Source: Maribellus sp. CM-23
GTDB lineage: Bacteria > Bacteroidota > Bacteroidia > Bacteroidales > Prolixibacteraceae
Assembly (NCBI RefSeq): GCF_021354595.1
Contig: NZ_JADWYJ010000005.1
Span: 372,001 to 436,000, forward strand
Length of the DNA: 64,000 nt
Direction of reading: 5' to 3'
The notes under the pieces are model-generated. The model searched no databases. It saw only the letters and a program-made list of their open reading frames with translations, and had not been told where the DNA came from. Shown here in pieces: positions 43,838 to 53,091 of this stretch. The position numbers and the translations under genes were made by a program. Numbering within the stretch: the first letter of the stretch is position 1; the number at the start of each line of letters is the position of its first letter.

Positions 43838-46207
43838 TTAATTTTTTTGAGCTGTCGGAGCCAGATTTATTAGACGCTCTAATACCATTTGATAATGGTC
43901 GACCATCGCTTGTGCTGTTTCAGCAGTTGGATTATTAAACATTTCTTCGAGATAAGGGAATCGGCTTAAATCGAGGTTAGGATTATTCATGTATGCATAA
44001 TCTTTAATCTTCATAATTGCTTCTTCCACAGTTTGCGCTTCTAATGCCCCACTTTTGTTTGCCATAAGTGTGTTCACCGAAGGCGATGTGGTAATTTGGT
44101 TACTTGTTTGGTCTGCATTGCCGTTAACGGCATACAGCTGAGGATTGTAGTTGGGATTAACTTCAGCCAATGCCAGTTGCATGTCATTCAACATGCTCTG
44201 CATATTTTCTATAACCCGGGTCAGGTCGTTTGTGTTGATTCCCACTGCAGTATTTACAAAAGAGAAAATTTCTTTACCATCCGATTCTCCCCATGCGATA
44301 CCTATAATTCGTGCATAATCACCTACAGCCATATTTTTAGGATCCACAGCTATCGCCATTCCATCCTGATTGCCTGATGGCAGGATGTAGTCGCCTTTTT
44401 TAACTTTGCCAATTACCCTTACCTGAACCTGACCCATGAAGGCTACTTTTTCATATTTCTTTTCGTTGGCACCTTCGGGCATGGCACCAATTACGGTCGG
44501 GTTCTGGGTGATCACCATGAATTTCTCAGCTTTTTTGAAGTCTTTGGAAATGACGCCGCCATTAACACCAACTACCTCGCCAAACAAAAGAAGTTCGGTT
44601 TCTTGCTTTTTTTCCAGCCATTCAGCATAATCTGCTCCACCTGATTCAAAGGCTACTCCTAATCCAATTGTATTGAATGCTTCAAAAATACCCCATTGCA
44701 GCGATTCTGCAACTACATCAACTCCTGACCAAACCACGTCATCAATGTCACCCAAAATTGCCTCTCCGACAAGAGCTCCTACGCAATTCACGCCAAATAC
44801 AATCACCGACTTTGTAAAGTCTACGCCAATAGAATACAGTTCTACTGCATATTCACTCGTAAAATCAATACCATCAGGTTCTATTTTGAGCGGTTTTGCT
44901 CCACTTTGATCTCCTCCTGCTGGTAAAGGAGTACCGGGTAGTGTACCATCCAGCTTTATCGAAAAAGGGTCTGGTTTTAATAACTCGTATATCGCACTTG
45001 CTATTAAGCCAGGTAATCCCGAATTGCCTTCAATTCTACCTTTTGCACTTCCCTGCCTGTCGAAAAAAGTAATAAAGTTATCCTGTCGGCTGGGAAGAAT
45101 TGCTGTCGATTTAATTCCAATACCATGTTTGCTCCCCTCGATTTGTAGCGCATATTCATTGTAGTCAGATGCATCCCCTTCGGGATTATTATATTTAATG
45201 GTAACCTGTCCTCCGGCATTTACCTTAGTTTTCAGGTTAGTTACTCCATCAACTGTCAGCGTTTTGTTGAGATTGGTGTTGCCTCCTATCTTTGCATTGT
45301 TTTTAACTTCGAGATCTTGACGGAGTAGGGTGTTTTCATTTACTGTTAATGTTCCGCTTAAATAGGTTGGACTTGCATTATTAACGTTTAGCTGGTTATT
45401 CAAATCTGAGATTCCGTCAACTTCAAGCGTGTTTTTCAAGTAAGATGCGCCCTCCACATCCAAAGTCCCTGTCAATACTGTTGGACTGTTGTTGGACACG
45501 GATAAAGGTCCGTTATTGACCGTTTCTCCTGAGACGGTATTTAAGTATACATTCTGTTTTACAGAAAGGTCTTCTCCAACATCAAGACTTCTGGCCAGGT
45601 TAATATTACCGTTACTCTGAATTCTTAATCGTTCCATATTATCGGTTACCATAACCAAATCCTTGGAGTCGGTGGTTCCCAGAACATCTTTGTCGGGATC
45701 AGTTTTTGAATTTCCAAATAATGACCAGGTTTGGGATGGGACTCCTTCCTTATTAGCACTTTTTAACTCTACGCCGGTGAGCGAACCTGCAGTTTTTGCA
45801 TGTAAGGCATAAGGAACCGATAAAAACTGGGAAGTGCCCATATCTATCCATTCCTCAGATTCCTCCGTTTTTACTTTAACGTTCAGGAAATGCTGAGCCG
45901 AACCCCAGTCAATTTCTTCAAAATTGTACATTCCGGATGATTCGCCTGTTCCGATTACCAGAACAAACATCCCATAGTTGTTGGTAATAACTTTGTGATT
46001 ACCTTCCCACAACGCGTTGCCATTGGCAGATTCTTTGAGAATCGTCACTTTAACATCAAGAGAAGAATTCGCCATCAGGTTTCCAAATTGGTTTCGGGCT
46101 TCTGCCTGGTAAATTATTCCTTCCGGCGCCTGTGCCGAGGTAGTCGCAGAAATTAGACATAGCACTGCCATAAAGGCAATACGAATTAACAAAGTAATGC
46201 TTTTCAT
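43838..46207 (-). CDS. Secreted tail-fibre-like protein with Peptidase_G2-like region
   Basis: A 789-residue exported protein. The signal peptide is followed by APEGIIYQAEARNQFGNLMA and TNNYGMFVLVIGTGESSG, a Bacteroidota N-terminal domain of the PQGINYQAVARD type. Residues about 225-345 hold tandem beta-roll repeats (TVLTGTLDVEGASYLKNTLE, TYLSGTLTVNENTLLRQDLE) like phage tail fibres. Near residue 520, GADYAEWLEKK begins a segment with MVITQNPTVIGAMPEG that matches the Peptidase_G2 or phage neck-appendage autoproteolytic domain. A helical tail follows. It has no CTD of its own. It is paired with the mini CTD gene downstream. It may be a surface appendage; no phage genes surround it. Confidence 0.65.
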   Translation of the reverse strand: MKSITLLIRIAFMAVLCLISATTSAQAPEGIIYQAEARNQFGNLMANSSLDVKVTILKESANGNALWEGNHKVITNNYGMFVLVIGTGESSGMYNFEEIDWGSAQHFLNVKVKTEESEEWIDMGTSQFLSVPYALHAKTAGSLTGVELKSANKEGVPSQTWSLFGNSKTDPDKDVLGTTDSKDLVMVTDNMERLRIQSNGNINLARSLDVGEDLSVKQNVYLNTVSGETVNNGPLSVSNNSPTVLTGTLDVEGASYLKNTLEVDGISDLNNQLNVNNASPTYLSGTLTVNENTLLRQDLEVKNNAKIGGNTNLNKTLTVDGVTNLKTKVNAGGQVTIKYNNPEGDASDYNEYALQIEGSKHGIGIKSTAILPSRQDNFITFFDRQGSAKGRIEGNSGLPGLIASAIYELLKPDPFSIKLDGTLPGTPLPAGGDQSGAKPLKIEPDGIDFTSEYAVELYSIGVDFTKSVIVFGVNCVGALVGEAILGDIDDVVWSGVDVVAESLQWGIFEAFNTIGLGVAFESGGADYAEWLEKKQETELLLFGEVVGVNGGVISKDFKKAEKFMVITQNPTVIGAMPEGANEKKYEKVAFMGQVQVRVIGKVKKGDYILPSGNQDGMAIAVDPKNMAVGDYARIIGIAWGESDGKEIFSFVNTAVGINTNDLTRVIENMQSMLNDMQLALAEVNPNYNPQLYAVNGNADQTSNQITTSPSVNTLMANKSGALEAQTVEEAIMKIKDYAYMNNPNLDLSRFPYLEEMFNNPTAETAQAMVDHYQMVLERLINLAPTAQKN

Positions 46208-46627
46208 AAATTTTGTATTTAAAGAGTAGTTGGTGGGATAATCTGCTCGTCAGCAACGATATAGCATTTTTCCCCTTATTTTTTATCAATAACAAGTTAC
46301 GCTAACAATTGATAAAAAACAATATGTTAATGACATGATTTTATGAACATTCGTGCGTCATCCTGAAATATTAAAAGCAGAGGAGAGACACCGCGTTTTA
46401 ATAAATTGGGAAGTAAAAGCAAGTTATTATTGTTTATAGACGGGGTTTTTGAAGAAGATTCTTTTGATGAATCACATTCTGAATATTGATGAGGTTATTC
46501 CATTAGGGTTTATATGGCAATTACACTCATTGCTAAAAGGAAATAATGATAGAGTATAAAGCAGATACTGGAACAGGCCATCCTTTGTAAGAAACGGCCT
46601 GTTGTAATATCGTATTGACGTGTAAAA
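46208..46627. other. Gene-free region between lon and the tail-fibre-like gene
   Basis: It contains the hairpin AACAGGCC (46572-46579) with GGCCTGTT (46596-46603), 25 bases beyond the lon stop, a likely terminator of lon with a weak T run. The rest is AT-rich with no gene seen. Confidence 0.5.
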
Positions 46628-49081
46628 TTACACTATCTTCAGCGGCTTATCCACTTTGGTTTTTAGCAGTGCAATATCCAGCACATCCATAATTGTATTG
46701 ACGAAGTGGAACTTTAATCCTTTTAGGTAAGCTTCCTTAATGTCTTCCAGGTTTTTCCTGTTTTGTTCCGAAAGGATGATTTCGGTAATGCCGGCTCGTT
46801 TGGCGGCCAAAATCTTCTCTTTGATTCCACCCACCGGAAGTACTTTTCCGCGGAGGGTAATTTCACCTGTCATCGCGAGGCTTTTCTTTACTTTCCGCTG
46901 CGTGTAAGTAGATGCCAACGAAGTAACCATGGTAACCCCGGCCGACGGGCCGTCTTTTGGGATTGCGCCTTCCGGAACGTGAATATGTACATTCCAGTTG
47001 GTGAATATTTCCGGATCCAGGTCAAGCTCGTCAGCATGCGATTTTAAATACTCATGTGCCAGCATGGCTGATTCTTTCATCACTTCGCCCAGGTTTCCGG
47101 TAAGCGTTAATGCTCCCTTGCCTTTGCTAAGGCTCGATTCTACGTAAAGAATTTCTCCGCCAACGGCTGTCCAGGCAAGGCCGGTAACCACGCCTGCGAA
47201 ATCGTTCCCCTGGTATTTTTCCTTTGAATATTCAGTAACACCCAGGTACTCACGAATGTCATCGCGGGTAAGTTTTTTATTGTATTCTTCTTCGAAAGCA
47301 ATCTTTTTAGCTACCCGGCGCACCACTTTTGCAATTTTCTTGTCGAGTTCGCGAACACCCGATTCACGGGAGTACCCATCAATGATCATCTCAATCACTT
47401 CTTTTGGGAAACTGATGTCTGATTTTTTCAAACCGTGGTTTTCAAGCTGCTTGGGAATTAGGTGCCGTTTGGCAATTTCTACTTTTTCTTCCAGCAGGTA
47501 ACCACTCACTTCAATCAGCTCCAAACGATCACGTAACGGTGGTGCAATGGTGCTCAGCGAGTTGGCTGTGGCAATAAACATCACCTTCGACAGGTCGTAA
47601 TCGTGCTCAATATAATTGTCGTGAAATTCGCTGTTTTGTTCCGGGTCCAGCACTTCGAGCAAAGCGGAAGCAGGATCGCCGTGAAAATGTTTCGACACCT
47701 TGTCAATCTCGTCCAGAATAAAAACAGGGTTCGATGATTTGGCTTTTTTTACGTTCTGAATAATCCGGCCGGGCATGGCTCCGATATAGGTTTTCCGGTG
47801 GCCGCGAATTTCTGATTCGTCGTGCAATCCACCCAAACTCATGCGGGCGTACTTTCTTCCCAATGCACGGGCGACCGATTTTCCCAGTGAAGTTTTTCCA
47901 ACTCCGGGAGGGCCGTATAGACAAAGAATCGGCGACTTCATGTCGTTCTTTAATTTCAAGACCGCCAGGTGTTCCAGAATACGTTCCTTTACTTTCTCCA
48001 GGCCGTAATGATCTTCGTCCAGCACTTTGCTGGCATGTTTCAGATCAAAGTTATCTTCGGTGTATTCGTTCCATGGAAGGTCGAGCAAGGTCTGACAGAA
48101 GGTAAACTGCACTGAATATTCTCCGGCTGCCGGGTTGAGCCGTCCCAGTTTTTCCACTTCCTTTTCAAAGAACTGAGCCACATCTTTGCCCCATTTCTTT
48201 TCCTTTGCCTTTTCTTTTAATGCATTTATTTCCTGTTCGATCGGGTTTCCGCCCAGCTCGTCCTGGATGGTCTTCATTTGCTGGTTCAGCATGTATTCAC
48301 GCTGCTGACGGTCCAGATCGGTTTTTACCTTTTTCTGGATGTCGTGTTTTAACTCCAGCATCTGAACTTCTTTTACCAAAAAGCTGATGGCCTGGATGCC
48401 ACGGTCTTTCAGCTCGGCAATTTCCAGTAACTTCTGTTTGTCTTCCACACTCAAATCGGTGTTCGAGCAAATAAAATTGATCAGGAAAGTTGAGTTCTCG
48501 ATGTTCTTAACCGCAAAAGTAGCTTCCGGCGGCACGTTCGACGAGAACTGTGCAATTTTGATAGACAGGTCTTTTAGCGAACCCACAATGGCGTTGAATT
48601 CGTTATCGTCGGTTGGGCTGATGTCTTCCAAAGGTTCCACCGTTGCTTTGAAGTACGGATCTTCGCTGATGAATTCCCGTATTTGGTATCTTCTTTTTCC
48701 CTGGATGATCACCGAAGTCGATCCGTCGGGCATTTCCAGTACCTTCAGAATTTCGGCAATGGTTCCAACGTCGTAAAGATCTTCTTTTTCGGGGCGGTCA
48801 ATCGTATAATCTTTTTGGGCCACAGTTCCGAGAAGTTTGTTCCCGCGGTTTACATCGCGGACCAACTGAAGCGAACGTTCGCGTCCGACAGTGATTGGCA
48901 AAACTACTCCCGGAAAGAGAACCGTGTTTCGCAAGGGAAGAATGGGCAACACCGATGGAATCTCGGTATTTTTTAATTCCTTGTCATCCCCGTCGGCAAT
49001 AATCGGGATAAACTCGGAATCGTCGTTCATCATTCCGGATGCGTATAAAACTTCAAATGCTGTGTTCTTAATCTTACCCAT
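46628..49081 (-). CDS. lon: ATP-dependent Lon protease
   Basis: An 817-residue cytoplasmic AAA+ serine protease that degrades misfolded and regulatory proteins. The N-terminal substrate domain (LPILPLRNTVLFPGVVLPIT) follows a short acidic leader. The ATPase has Walker A GPPGVGKTS near residue 390 and Walker B FILDEIDKVS. The protease domain has the catalytic Ser in PKDGPSAGVTMVTSLAS near 712 and the Lys in GGIKEKILAAKRAGITEIIL near 755, so it is a type A Lon. The start is ATG 49081. Two GGCA/TGCC palindromes lie just upstream, and rpmE2 precedes it on the same strand. Confidence 0.97.
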   Translation of the reverse strand: MGKIKNTAFEVLYASGMMNDDSEFIPIIADGDDKELKNTEIPSVLPILPLRNTVLFPGVVLPITVGRERSLQLVRDVNRGNKLLGTVAQKDYTIDRPEKEDLYDVGTIAEILKVLEMPDGSTSVIIQGKRRYQIREFISEDPYFKATVEPLEDISPTDDNEFNAIVGSLKDLSIKIAQFSSNVPPEATFAVKNIENSTFLINFICSNTDLSVEDKQKLLEIAELKDRGIQAISFLVKEVQMLELKHDIQKKVKTDLDRQQREYMLNQQMKTIQDELGGNPIEQEINALKEKAKEKKWGKDVAQFFEKEVEKLGRLNPAAGEYSVQFTFCQTLLDLPWNEYTEDNFDLKHASKVLDEDHYGLEKVKERILEHLAVLKLKNDMKSPILCLYGPPGVGKTSLGKSVARALGRKYARMSLGGLHDESEIRGHRKTYIGAMPGRIIQNVKKAKSSNPVFILDEIDKVSKHFHGDPASALLEVLDPEQNSEFHDNYIEHDYDLSKVMFIATANSLSTIAPPLRDRLELIEVSGYLLEEKVEIAKRHLIPKQLENHGLKKSDISFPKEVIEMIIDGYSRESGVRELDKKIAKVVRRVAKKIAFEEEYNKKLTRDDIREYLGVTEYSKEKYQGNDFAGVVTGLAWTAVGGEILYVESSLSKGKGALTLTGNLGEVMKESAMLAHEYLKSHADELDLDPEIFTNWNVHIHVPEGAIPKDGPSAGVTMVTSLASTYTQRKVKKSLAMTGEITLRGKVLPVGGIKEKILAAKRAGITEIILSEQNRKNLEDIKEAYLKGLKFHFVNTIMDVLDIALLKTKVDKPLKIV

Positions 49082-49110
49082 AGTTCTTTTCTAAAAATGA
49101 CAGAATGTCG

Positions 49111-49162
49111 CAGGCAATGTGCCTGATCGTACAGGGCTACTGATTGGCAATAGCCGTGCCAA
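49111..49162. promoter_or_regulatory. Two adjacent palindromes upstream of lon
   Basis: CAGGCA-ATG-TGCCTG (49111-49125) and TTGGCA-ATAGCCG-TGCCAA (49144-49162) share a GGCA/TGCC core and have centres 35 bases apart. They lie 30-80 bases before the lon ATG, where an operator is expected. They do not match the CIRCE element. Confidence 0.35.
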
Positions 49163-49236
49163 TTACAAACAAGGCAAACAATCGCCGATTGTTCATTCCA
49201 AAAGCCATAAATACCGACAAAATTGCATGTTGGGGA

Positions 49237-49271
49237 CAAAAAAAAAGCACCCGTCGGTTGGCGGATGCTTT
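49237..49271 (-). terminator. Rho-independent terminator of rpmE2
   Basis: On the minus strand AAAGCATCCG pairs with CGGGTGCTTT (one unpaired position) and is followed by a run of nine T. It lies 20 bases after the rpmE2 stop. Confidence 0.88.
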
Positions 49272-49290
49272 GCTGTATCTTCTCGAAAAA

Positions 49291-49554
49291 TTATTTTTTC
49301 CGGTTTTCCATGTGTTTGCTGTAACGGCTCATGAACTTGTCAACACGTCCTGCAGTATCCACCAGTTTGGTTTTACCTGTGTAGAACGGGTGCGAAGTAT
49401 TCGAAATCTCCAGTTTGTAGATCGGATATTCAACGCCATCGATAACTTCTGTTTCTTTGGTGTCAACAGTTGAGCGTGTAAAGAAAGTATGTCCGTTAGA
49501 CATATCTCTGAACGCTACCAGTCTGTATTCCTTAGGATGAATGTCTTTTTTCAT
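49291..49554 (-). CDS. rpmE2: 50S ribosomal protein L31, type B
   Basis: An 87-residue ribosomal protein of the large subunit. It begins MKKDIHPKEYRLVAFRDMSN and has TRSTVDTKETEVIDGVEYPI and ISNTSHPFYTGKTKLVDTAG, the long type B form. The CxxC zinc ligands of the type A form are absent, so it does not need zinc. In bacteria with both forms the type B gene is often zinc-repressed; whether a type A copy exists here cannot be seen. It has its own promoter and terminator. Confidence 0.96.
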   Translation of the reverse strand: MKKDIHPKEYRLVAFRDMSNGHTFFTRSTVDTKETEVIDGVEYPIYKLEISNTSHPFYTGKTKLVDTAGRVDKFMSRYSKHMENRKK

Positions 49555-49633
49555 TTTTTTTTTATGTTTTTCGAATGGTTACATTCTATACTGTAATCCA
49601 TTCTTGCGTTATTACATTTTCTAATTCGGGCTG

Positions 49634-49664
49634 CAAAGATAAATATTGTTTACATTTTTCCAAA
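49634..49664 (-). promoter_or_regulatory. Bacteroidota promoter of rpmE2
   Basis: On the minus strand TTTG (49661-49664), 19 bases, then TATCTTTG (49634-49641). It would give a leader of about 75 bases, long enough for regulation of a ribosomal protein gene. Confidence 0.7.
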
Positions 49665-49702
49665 AACTTCTGCCATTTATTTGCTTGTTATTTAAGTTGT
49701 TG

Positions 49703-50872
49703 TCAGGCACCAATTATCGGAGCTTTTTTAACTTCTTTGGTGCGGTCGAACATATACCGCATGGTATAATGTGTTTTGGCACGTTTGGCGCCGGTTGCTT
49801 CATAAATGGCAATAATTTTCGGGTTGAAATCGCCGGCCCACGAAAGCTCAACTTCGGTATAATGCTGGTGCGACTTTTTCTTCATGATTTGTTCCTGGTG
49901 CCAGAAAATTCCGGACTCGATTCCCGAGCGCTGGTATTTCGGATCGACACCCATTAACAGAATCCGGGTACGTGTCATTACTTTTTTTCGCTTGTAGTAA
50001 AAGAATTTCAGAATTCCCCACAGATTCATTTTCCCTCCCAGTTTCATAAAAATCTGGTTAACATCGGGCACCATCACAAACATGGCAATGGGGCGGTCTT
50101 TGTCGTAAGCAAACCAGATCATTTCAGGGTCGAGAATGGCTTTCGATTCGTTCAGAAAATCATACAAATCATCGGGGTTGAGTGGTTTGTAGTGTTCGTG
50201 GAACGACCAGGCTGCATCGTACACCTGGCAAAAATCCTTGACGAACTTATCGGTTTGGCTGTAATCAAAATGCCGGAATTTAAACTGGGGTTTTTGTGCC
50301 ACCCAGGTGGCAATTTTCCAGAAGCGCTCCGGGAAGGGAACCGTATAATCGAGGTGGTACGAATACTGCTCAAAATACACATCAAAGCCAAACCCGCGGA
50401 AAAGCTTTTCATAGTAGCTGGGGTTGTACGGCATACCGTATCCCTGGTGAGTAAAACCATCGGCGAGCAAGCCCCAGTTTACGTAATTTTCGCCAAAATT
50501 AATGGGGCCGTCCATGGCTTCCATCCCATTTTTTTTGTTCCATTCGGCCGCTGCACCAAATAACATATTGGCCGCTTCCTGATCATCGACACATTCAAAA
50601 AAACCACAACCGCCGGTTGGTTGTTCGTAGGTTTTGGCCAGTTCGAAATTGATAAAAGCCGCGATTCTTCCCAGTAATTTTCCGTCGTCGCTTTGCAGCA
50701 CCCAACGAATGGCTTTCCCTTTCTTAAATGTTTTGTTCTTTTTCGGATTGAAAATGGATTCAATCATCATGGGAGGAACTGCCGGCCAGTTGGGATCGTT
50801 TTTGTATATCTGCTGCGGAATACTGTGAAACAGCTTCCGGGTTTTCTTATCGGTAACTTCTATCAGTTGCAT
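49703..50872 (-). CDS. GNAT-like acyltransferase, YghO-type (copy 1)
   Basis: A 389-residue soluble protein of the acyl-CoA N-acyltransferase superfamily. Shared blocks with the neighbour at 50922 are YKNDPNWPAVPPMMIESIFN, GKLLGRIAAFIN, GGCGFFECVDDQEAANMLF, MEAMDGPINFGENYVNWGLL, GMPYNPSYYEKLFRGFGFDV and a C-terminal GVDPKYQRSGIESGIFWHQE in the place of the CoA loop, then WAGDFNPKIIAIYEATGAKR. The G-P-x-N-F-x-x-N motif and the length resemble E. coli YghO. The substrate is unknown. The stop lies 150 bases before rpmE2's promoter region on the same strand. Positions 4-15 of both copies, I-[EQ]-V-T-[DN]-[KR]-K, show the shared start. Confidence 0.75.
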   Translation of the reverse strand: MQLIEVTDKKTRKLFHSIPQQIYKNDPNWPAVPPMMIESIFNPKKNKTFKKGKAIRWVLQSDDGKLLGRIAAFINFELAKTYEQPTGGCGFFECVDDQEAANMLFGAAAEWNKKNGMEAMDGPINFGENYVNWGLLADGFTHQGYGMPYNPSYYEKLFRGFGFDVYFEQYSYHLDYTVPFPERFWKIATWVAQKPQFKFRHFDYSQTDKFVKDFCQVYDAAWSFHEHYKPLNPDDLYDFLNESKAILDPEMIWFAYDKDRPIAMFVMVPDVNQIFMKLGGKMNLWGILKFFYYKRKKVMTRTRILLMGVDPKYQRSGIESGIFWHQEQIMKKKSHQHYTEVELSWAGDFNPKIIAIYEATGAKRAKTHYTMRYMFDRTKEVKKAPIIGA

Positions 50873-50921
50873 GGTGAAATTTTATGCCAAAATAGTTTAA
50901 AATGGATAAATCATCGAGCTT

Positions 50922-52085
50922 TTATTCAATAATCGGAGCCCGTACAAACTCTTTTTTACGGTCGAATAAATACCGCATGGTTCGGTGTGTAAGTTTATGA
51001 TCGGCACCAAACGATTTGAAAAGCGCATTCATTTTTGGGTTAAAATCACCCACCCAGCTCATCTCCATATCGTTGTACCAATGTTTCTTTAGCATCACTT
51101 TTTTGAGGTGGTGAAAAATACCCGACTCAATCCCTTTGCCCTGGTAGCCCGGAACCACACCCAATACAATAACCCTGCACCGTGTAATGGTTTTTCGCTT
51201 GATGAGATAGAGCATTTTAAGGGCTTGCCACAGGTTCAGTTTGCCCGTTTTCAGCTTTTGGATGACCTGGTTCAAATCGAGTATCTGCATAAAAAAGGCG
51301 ATCGGTTTCCCATTGTGATAGGCGTACCAGACAAACTCTTCGTCGAGGATGATCTTTGCGTTTTTTAGCAAGCTTTTTACCAGGTTAAAATCCAGCGGCT
51401 TGTAGTTTGCGTGGCCTCCCCAGGCTTTTTGATGGATCTCTATAAAATCGCGGATGTAGCGGTCCTGGTCTTTGTAGCGGAAATGCTCAAAAGAATAACC
51501 GGGTTTTTGTGCCACCCAGCTGGCAATCCGCCAAAACCTGTTGGGTAGGTCAGGGTTGGTAATATCGAGTGAATAGCTGTACTGCCGGTAGTAGGTTTTA
51601 AAACCGTATTCTTTAAAAAGAGCCAGGTAATACTTCGGGTTGTATTGCATGCCAAAGGTTTGCGGTTGAAAACCATCGGTCAACAAGCCCCAGTAAAAGA
51701 AGTTTTCGTCAAAATTTACCGGGCCGTCCATGGCTTCCATGCCGTTTTCACGGAGCCAGTCGCGGGCTGTGTCAAAAAGCAGGTTGGCTGCTTCCTGGTT
51801 GTCGATGCATTCGAAAAAACCACAGCAACCGGTGGGTTGATCGTAACCTCCGGAATATTTTTCATCGTAAAAAGCAGCAATTCGCCCGATGTATTTTCCG
51901 TCTTTCTGCAATAACCAGCGGGCAGCGTCGCCGTTTAAATAACGCTTGTTTTTATTTGGGTTGAAAGTGTTCTCGATCATCATCCGCAGGGACGGGATCC
52001 AGTTGGGGTCTTTTCTGTAAATATTCTCTGGTACTTTGTGAAATTCATCTACCAATTTTCGGTTGGTAACCTGAATGATTTGCAT
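50922..52085 (-). CDS. GNAT-like acyltransferase, YghO-type (copy 2)
   Basis: A 387-residue paralogue of the gene at 49703, 49 bases upstream of it on the same strand. It has matching blocks YRKDPNWIPSLRMMIENTFN, GKYIGRIAAFYDEKYSGGYD, GCCGFFECIDNQEAANLLFD, MEAMDGPVNFDENFFYWGLL and GVVPGYQGKGIESGIFHHLK, then WVGDFNPKMNALFKSFGADH. The two share most of the conserved core, so this is a tandem duplication kept in register. Both end in RAPIIE or KAPIIGA. They probably form a two-gene operon and may act as a pair. The function is unknown. Confidence 0.75.
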   Translation of the reverse strand: MQIIQVTNRKLVDEFHKVPENIYRKDPNWIPSLRMMIENTFNPNKNKRYLNGDAARWLLQKDGKYIGRIAAFYDEKYSGGYDQPTGCCGFFECIDNQEAANLLFDTARDWLRENGMEAMDGPVNFDENFFYWGLLTDGFQPQTFGMQYNPKYYLALFKEYGFKTYYRQYSYSLDITNPDLPNRFWRIASWVAQKPGYSFEHFRYKDQDRYIRDFIEIHQKAWGGHANYKPLDFNLVKSLLKNAKIILDEEFVWYAYHNGKPIAFFMQILDLNQVIQKLKTGKLNLWQALKMLYLIKRKTITRCRVIVLGVVPGYQGKGIESGIFHHLKKVMLKKHWYNDMEMSWVGDFNPKMNALFKSFGADHKLTHRTMRYLFDRKKEFVRAPIIE

Positions 52086-52140
52086 GAAACTTTATTTTTT
52101 ACATTCCGGAATCCGAAAGTAATGTTTTTGGAAGGAAATT

Positions 52141-52179
52141 AAAAAAGGATTTACCCCGCAATACGAGATAAATCCTTTT
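52141..52179 (-). terminator. Rho-independent terminator after the Bax inhibitor-1 family gene
   Basis: AAAAGGATTTA (52143-52153) pairs perfectly with TAAATCCTTTT (52169-52179). The minus-strand tail is TTTTTT. Confidence 0.88.
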
Positions 52180-52200
52180 CTTAAACTAGCGGAAACTTTA

Positions 52201-52971
52201 TTAATCGCGGCTGGCAACTTTCGAAAGCAGCCGAAGAATTTCCAGGTATAACCATACCAGGGTCACCATCAGGCCAAAGGCACCGTACCACTCCATGTAT
52301 TTGGGAGCGCCCGAAGCCGAAGCCCTTTCAATAAACGAAAAGTCGAGTACCAGGTTAAGTGCTGCAACAGCAACCACCACCAGGCTAAAACCGATGCTGA
52401 AGTTTGAGTTCCCATACAGGAACGACATTTGAGCCCCAAACAGTCCGGCAATAAAACTCCCGAGGTACACCAGAGCAATGCCTGCCGTGGCTGCAAAAAC
52501 CACCATCATAAATTTGTTGGTTACTTTAATGGCACCCGAACGGTAAAGAAAAAGCATGGCTAAAAAAACGGCCATGGTTAATGCTACCGCGCGAATAACA
52601 ATGCCGCTGAACTGCATTTCGAGGATGGCTGAAATACCCCCCAGCAACAAGCCTTCGAAAACAGCATAAATCGGAGCCGAAATACCCGAACTCTGTGGCC
52701 TGAAAACAGTGACAAGCACGGTAATAAAACCACCGATTCCGCCTACCAGCAACCAGGGACCAACTGCGGCCATGCCTGCTTCGGGGCTGGTAGCAATGGC
52801 ATCAAAGAATTTATTCCATGTAAAAACGGCACCGGCAATTACGAGTAAAAGCATCAGTGCGGTTTTGTTCATGGTCCCGTTTATGGTCATGGCTTGCGAA
52901 GGATTCGTATAATCCCTGCTAAATACATTTTCTCTGAAAACGGGATTCGAAGATTTTGAAATGTTCATCAT
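52201..52971 (-). CDS. Bax inhibitor-1/YccA family membrane protein
   Basis: A 256-residue inner-membrane protein with about seven spans and a 35-residue polar N-terminus (MMNISKSSNPVFRENVFSRD). The pattern NGTMNKTALMLLLVIAGAVF, SAPIYAVFEGLLLGGISAIL, SIGFSLVVVAVAALNLVLDF and ASASGAPKYMEWYGAFGLMV with LVWLYLEILRLLSK fits the bacterial BI-1/YccA branch (similar to YetJ, a pH-dependent calcium leak). Two ATGs at the start are adjacent. It is monocistronic, with its own terminator. The physiological role in this organism is unknown. Confidence 0.9.
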   Translation of the reverse strand: MMNISKSSNPVFRENVFSRDYTNPSQAMTINGTMNKTALMLLLVIAGAVFTWNKFFDAIATSPEAGMAAVGPWLLVGGIGGFITVLVTVFRPQSSGISAPIYAVFEGLLLGGISAILEMQFSGIVIRAVALTMAVFLAMLFLYRSGAIKVTNKFMMVVFAATAGIALVYLGSFIAGLFGAQMSFLYGNSNFSIGFSLVVVAVAALNLVLDFSFIERASASGAPKYMEWYGAFGLMVTLVWLYLEILRLLSKVASRD

Positions 52972-53091
52972 TTTAATTGTTTATAATTTCTGTTGTTGAG
53001 TAATGTAACAAAATACATGTCATCAAGGTTGGGCTAAATCAAACTGTTTGCCAAATTAAATCAAGGCTGACAAGATTGCAGTTAAAGTAAG

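Noticed and set aside
43838-46207. Prophage remnant considered for the tail-fibre-like gene
   Set aside because: No terminase, portal, capsid or integrase nearby; the N-terminal domain and signal peptide are of Bacteroidota secreted type.
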